Notes under the pieces: model-generated
The model's database searches: none
What the model was told of the DNA's origin: nothing
Seen by the model: the letters and a program-made list of their open reading frames with translations, nothing else
Shown: positions 57,301-64,000 of the stretch, in pieces
Position numbering within the stretch: the first letter of the stretch is position 1
Layout of the letters: each line of letters starts with the position of its first letter
Translations under genes and position numbers: made by a program
NCBI GenBank assembly: GCA_038503035.1
Contig: JAVSML010024355.1
Span: 194,105 to 258,104 of the forward strand
Reading direction: 5' to 3'
Source of the DNA: Crocodylus rhombifer
Taxonomy: Eukaryota; Chordata; Crocodylia; Crocodylidae
Length of the DNA stretch: 64,000 bases

Positions 57301-58797
57301 GTGCTCTGACCTGGAACATATTTACAAGATAAAAAAACCCCAGAAAGCACTCTCTGTCCAAATAAAGAATGAGTTCAAGTATGTGGTGTAAGTGCAAGGT
57401 TATCAAAATGAGAGGCAGTTTAGATGCATGCCAGCCAACTTCTATCATTATCTTAACAAATTCATATTCTTTCCAGGCATTGTTTTTATTTCTACAGTGC
57501 CAACAATGTGCCAGGAGACTTTATTTTTTAGTCTGAGTACTCTCCAGTGGACTGGGGAGAGGGTGTGTTCCAATCATTCTAAAAAAGAAACATTTCTTTT
57601 TGACGTATTAAACATTAAGCGGATTATGTAAAAGCAGAGTACTGTAGATGGAAATGTAGTTAATGGAGCTTAGACCAGGAACCACAAACCCTCACAAAAT
57701 TTTGAAGAGTAAAAAACCATATTGCTTTCACGTTTTCTTTTTAAAATCTTGTAAAAAGATTAAAGAGTTCAGTCATTATTATTTACATAAAATTCAACCT
57801 ATTTGCTTAAAACCATGAATCATTTAGTGGCACATCTGCAGTGGCAGACACAGATAATCCAAGTCAGTTTGCAAATTGCAATTGCATTTGGACTAAGTCA
57901 TCAGTAGCACATATTGTACATGTGTTAAGGCTCGTGACTGTTTAAGTCTCTTGGGTAGATAAACTAAGCACAGATTAGCCAGGACTAACTGTATGTCCTC
58001 TTTTAGAAAAAAAAAAAAATCCTGGCATTTTGAGGATGCAGATTTAGATCAGTAGCCATGAAAAGCAATGGAAATTTGCATTACAAAAGGTAAACTACTG
58101 CACAGTACCAAAGGCGCATTGCTTGTAAATTAATGGCTGTACACATTAGTTTGCTAACAATTACTACACGTGAGAGGTGATATGACCATTCAATGACATG
58201 TCCCCAATGATCAGTGGTAGGCACTAATAATAACCTTCATGCTGACTGAACATTTATTCTGATTTTAGATATACAGTATATACAGATGTGTGTGTATGTA
58301 CACTTAGGGTTTGATCCTGCCCAGTATAGGTGGAGAGTGCTGCAAGTATAGTACAAAGGCAGCAGGAAATCTGCTTCTGCATTTATGAGAACACAGCTAT
58401 CCTGGGTGCCAAGTTACTTCTAGTTGCCAAAGGGAAGCTCAAAAGAGGAGCAAATAACAAGCACCTGTTCTGCATGCAAAGGAATATATAGAAACATTAA
58501 AAATTAGGTTCCCTCGGACATGCCCATCGTCTACTAAACTTTGCCTCCTTCAAAATAGCTTAATATTTTCAGTTAAGATATGGGCATAAACGGGGCTGAG
58601 GATTTATTGCTGTACGGCATGGAGGACTATTTTCATATTTCAGTTGTGCTTGATCCTATGTATACCTCCTTCCTGCTATGTGTATCCTTCCTACTATGTG
58701 TATCTGCACTCCCTGCTGCTATAGAAGGATGTACAGGATCAAGGCCTAAGAGTGTCTGAATGTCTCATGGACTGACTGTTGTGATTATCCCATAAAG
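57301..58797. other. Intergenic, nothing recognised
   Basis: AT-rich sequence. Short repeat-like phrases such as GGTTTGATCCTGCC and a duplicated CCTTCCTRCTATGTGTAT (58,668-58,700) were noted, but no element could be delimited. Confidence 0.4.
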
Positions 58798-59011
58798 CAG
58801 GGGTTCCCAAACTGTGGTACACATACCCCTGGGGATACACAAGACATCTCGGGGGCGGGCTCCAGGAGAAATTGTGTTACGGCGGATTTAATTTTCATTA
58901 TAATAATAATCGGCATTTAAGGGGCTGAAACATAAAACATGTTGGTAGGGGTATGTGGGCAGTTGGTAAATCTGGAAAGGTACATAATAAGAACAAGTTT
59001 GGGAACCTCTG
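58798..59011. mobile_element. hAT-like MITE
   Basis: The termini CAGGGGTTCCCAAACTGTGG and (reverse complement) CAGAGGTTCCCAAACTTGTT match over 15 of the first 16 bases. The flanks CCATAAAG (58,790-58,797) and CCATAGAG (59,012-59,019) match at 7 of 8. 214 bp, noncoding. Confidence 0.85.
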
Positions 59012-59687
59012 CCATAGAGCATTTCAGGGTATTCTGAGTGCATAAGATATCTGACTGCTGTGCTCAGCTTTGGCACGTATTTTATGTGATGGTATTCCAA
59101 TTGATTTCCCTGCCCACCCACATTTTTCACCAGGTAGCCTGTCTGTCAGACTTAGAAGTTTCTGGGGGAGGTTTTTGAACCAAAACTCTTCCTTCAAGTA
59201 TAATCCTGCCTTTGAGCTGGAGTTGGAAGAATTGACCTCTTTATTTAAATATGCATTTGGACTGTTCAGTAGAGGAGAAGGGAACCTTAATGATCTATGG
59301 TTTCTAAGCAAGGAGTCAAAACAAACTTGGTGAGATGTTGCTCCCCAAAAACGGACAGTCTCTAAACAAAATAGCAAAAGATGGGCAGCTGCAACTCTAA
59401 CCCTGTCTGACCCTGGAACTCTAACATTAATGGGACTAGGATAATAATAGGACATTGATCCTAACATTCATAGGACTAGAATAGGATATATACATAAATG
59501 GATCAGGTCCTGAGGTCCCACAGCCTTTTCAGGATCAGCACCCAAAAGAATGAAATAAAGTGTCTTTTGTTGCCACACCCTACTCAGTGGTGGCCATTAA
59601 AAAACAGCTACCACGTAACATAAGACAGTTTATACAGAAGGAACAATAATCTCTGCAAAATGACCAGCTAGAAGAAGTGCTCTAGAC

Positions 59688-60268
59688 CAGTGGTGGGCAG
59701 ATCTGGCTGCTGCCTGGACTCCATTTCCCAGCAGCCCTTGCCCATGTTGCTGCAGCCAGTTTCCATGGAGACCCCAAGAGCATCAAGGCAGTGACAGCAT
59801 GGGTCAGGGTTTCCATGGAGACCAGACCCAGCAGCGCTGACAGGGCACATGGCTGGGTGGGGAACTGCTTCTGGGATGGGGCTAGGATTTTGAGGTGGTG
59901 ACAGGGTGGTCCAGTGCCAGGGCAAAGCCATGATCCATTGCCTGTACATCCCACTGGGGCAGAACCACAATTCGCTGCACGCATACATATATGCAGGGCT
60001 GTGTAGGCAGCAGATTGCAGCTCTGCCCTAGCTCCAGACCACACTGTCACCACCACAAGATCCTGGACCCAGAGCAGCTCCCTGCCCAGCCTCCTGCCCC
60101 GCCAGCGCTGCTGGGGCTAGTTTCCATGGAAACCCTGGCCCCCAGCTGTCACTGCTGCTCTTGGGGTCTCCATGGAAACCAGCCTCTGCAACATGGGCCA
60201 GGGCTGCTGGGAAATGAAGTCTGCTGCAGTCCACATCCGGCCTGCAGGCCAGGCATTGCCTGCCCCTG
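59688..60268. mobile_element. hAT-like foldback element
   Basis: The termini CAGTGGTGGGCAGATCTGGC and (reverse complement) CAGGGGCAGGCAATGCCTGG are flanked by CTCTAGAC (59,680-59,687) and CCCTAGAC (60,269-60,276), 7 of 8 matching. The whole element is an inverted duplication. CATTTCCCAGCAGCCCT, TTTCCATGGAGACCCCAAG, CCAGCAGCGCTG and GTGGTGACAG occur in the same order from each end inward. Arms of about 280 bp meet near 59,980. No transposase. Confidence 0.85.
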
Positions 60269-60276
60269 CCCTAGAC

Positions 60277-63529
<3,253 letters not shown>

Positions 63530-63936
63530 GGGTGGATCTACACACATGCTTTGCTGCAGGGTTGACTAACTAGCTCCACAGTAAAGCATCACAGTCTACA
63601 TGTGCACCACTATTAAGGTGCAGTAAATAAATTAACTCTGCAATAAGACAGTACTGCAATTAAGTGTGATGGAAAGTGTAGATGGTGACAGAGGCTAGCT
63701 GGGGTACAATGCTGCTAAAGTGTGGGGGCTGCCCATTGCCTGGCCCCACCGTTTTGCAGGTTCTGAGCCCTTGTGCCCCAGCCAGCTCCTCTACTTGGAG
63801 CCTGGGGCAGCTCCACCCTGGTTCAAACTGCTGCTGTCCTGGGCACGTGTGTAGATGCTGCACCCAGGAGCAGCTGACTGGCTCAAACAGCTCTGGAGTT
63901 TATTGCATAACATTAATTGAACATGTAGATCCATCC
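63530..63936. mobile_element. PIF/Harbinger-like MITE
   Basis: The termini GGGTGGATCTACACACATGC and (reverse complement) GGATGGATCTACATGTTC are inverted. The flanking trinucleotides are AGG and AGA (2 of 3). The interior contains AGGTGCAGTAAAT and CAGCTCCACCCTGG. Its termini resemble those at 41,120 and 53,938. Confidence 0.6.
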
Positions 63937-64000
63937 AGAGAGGAAGCAAAGCTGCATTTTTCCCCAACCAACTTTAAACCCATTTAAAGCCCATATATTT

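Noticed and set aside
59024..59467. 147-codon minus-strand frame and an 87-codon plus-strand frame as AFF3 or another exon
   Set aside because: I compared them by eye with the AFF family C-terminal region and saw no similarity; composition looks noncoding.

Overview
This is a stretch of a sauropsid nuclear genome, most likely crocodilian. The evidence is one split vertebrate gene with large introns, an interspersed-repeat landscape dominated by CR1 LINEs and hAT / PIF-Harbinger miniature elements, no recognisable L1 or Alu, and a sharp CpG island at a promoter. There are no bacterial operons, rRNA genes or CRISPR arrays. Most open reading frames here are chance frames in GC-rich repeats.

Left part (1 to about 26.1 kb, minus strand): the 5' end of REV1, the translesion-synthesis deoxycytidyl transferase. 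I can place a noncoding first exon ending at 25,731 inside a CpG island (about 25.44-26.52 kb). The start-codon exon is at 11,706-11,772, followed by coding exons at 8,663-8,795 and 7,087-7,255 that carry the N-terminal BRCT domain. All junctions have AG/GT signals and the phases are compatible. The rest of the gene lies beyond position 1. The introns hold old CR1/L3 fragments, a broken non-LTR reverse transcriptase fragment (about 5.6-6.2 kb), a PIF/Harbinger-like MITE with a TTA target duplication (9,232-9,540), and several hAT-like elements. The largest of these is a 2.4-kb element at 17,101-19,513 with a perfect 8-bp target duplication and an internal inverted duplication.

Right part (about 26.5-64 kb): apparently intergenic DNA upstream of REV1. 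It contains a nested palindromic repeat array (27.1-27.86 kb), further hAT-like foldback elements (30.1 and 59.7 kb), and a head-to-head pair of repeats with hammerhead-ribozyme-like cores (33.56-33.84 kb). There is also an unexplained CpG-retaining GC-rich block with promoter-like signals (35.27-36.1 kb), several MITEs with target duplications, and a fairly young 5'-truncated CR1 with a long RT frame (56.03-57.3 kb, minus). A 10-N assembly gap at 47,396-47,405 is flanked by a perfect 47-bp duplication, which suggests an assembly artefact. Near 50.2 kb a polyadenylation-like signal on the minus strand sits at the edge of about 1.5 kb of repeat-free AT-rich sequence. By synteny this could be the 3' UTR end of AFF3, but no AFF3 coding exon was found.

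No new multi-gene system is visible. The most notable material is the foldback hAT family, the ribozyme-like repeat pair and the unexplained GC-rich block.
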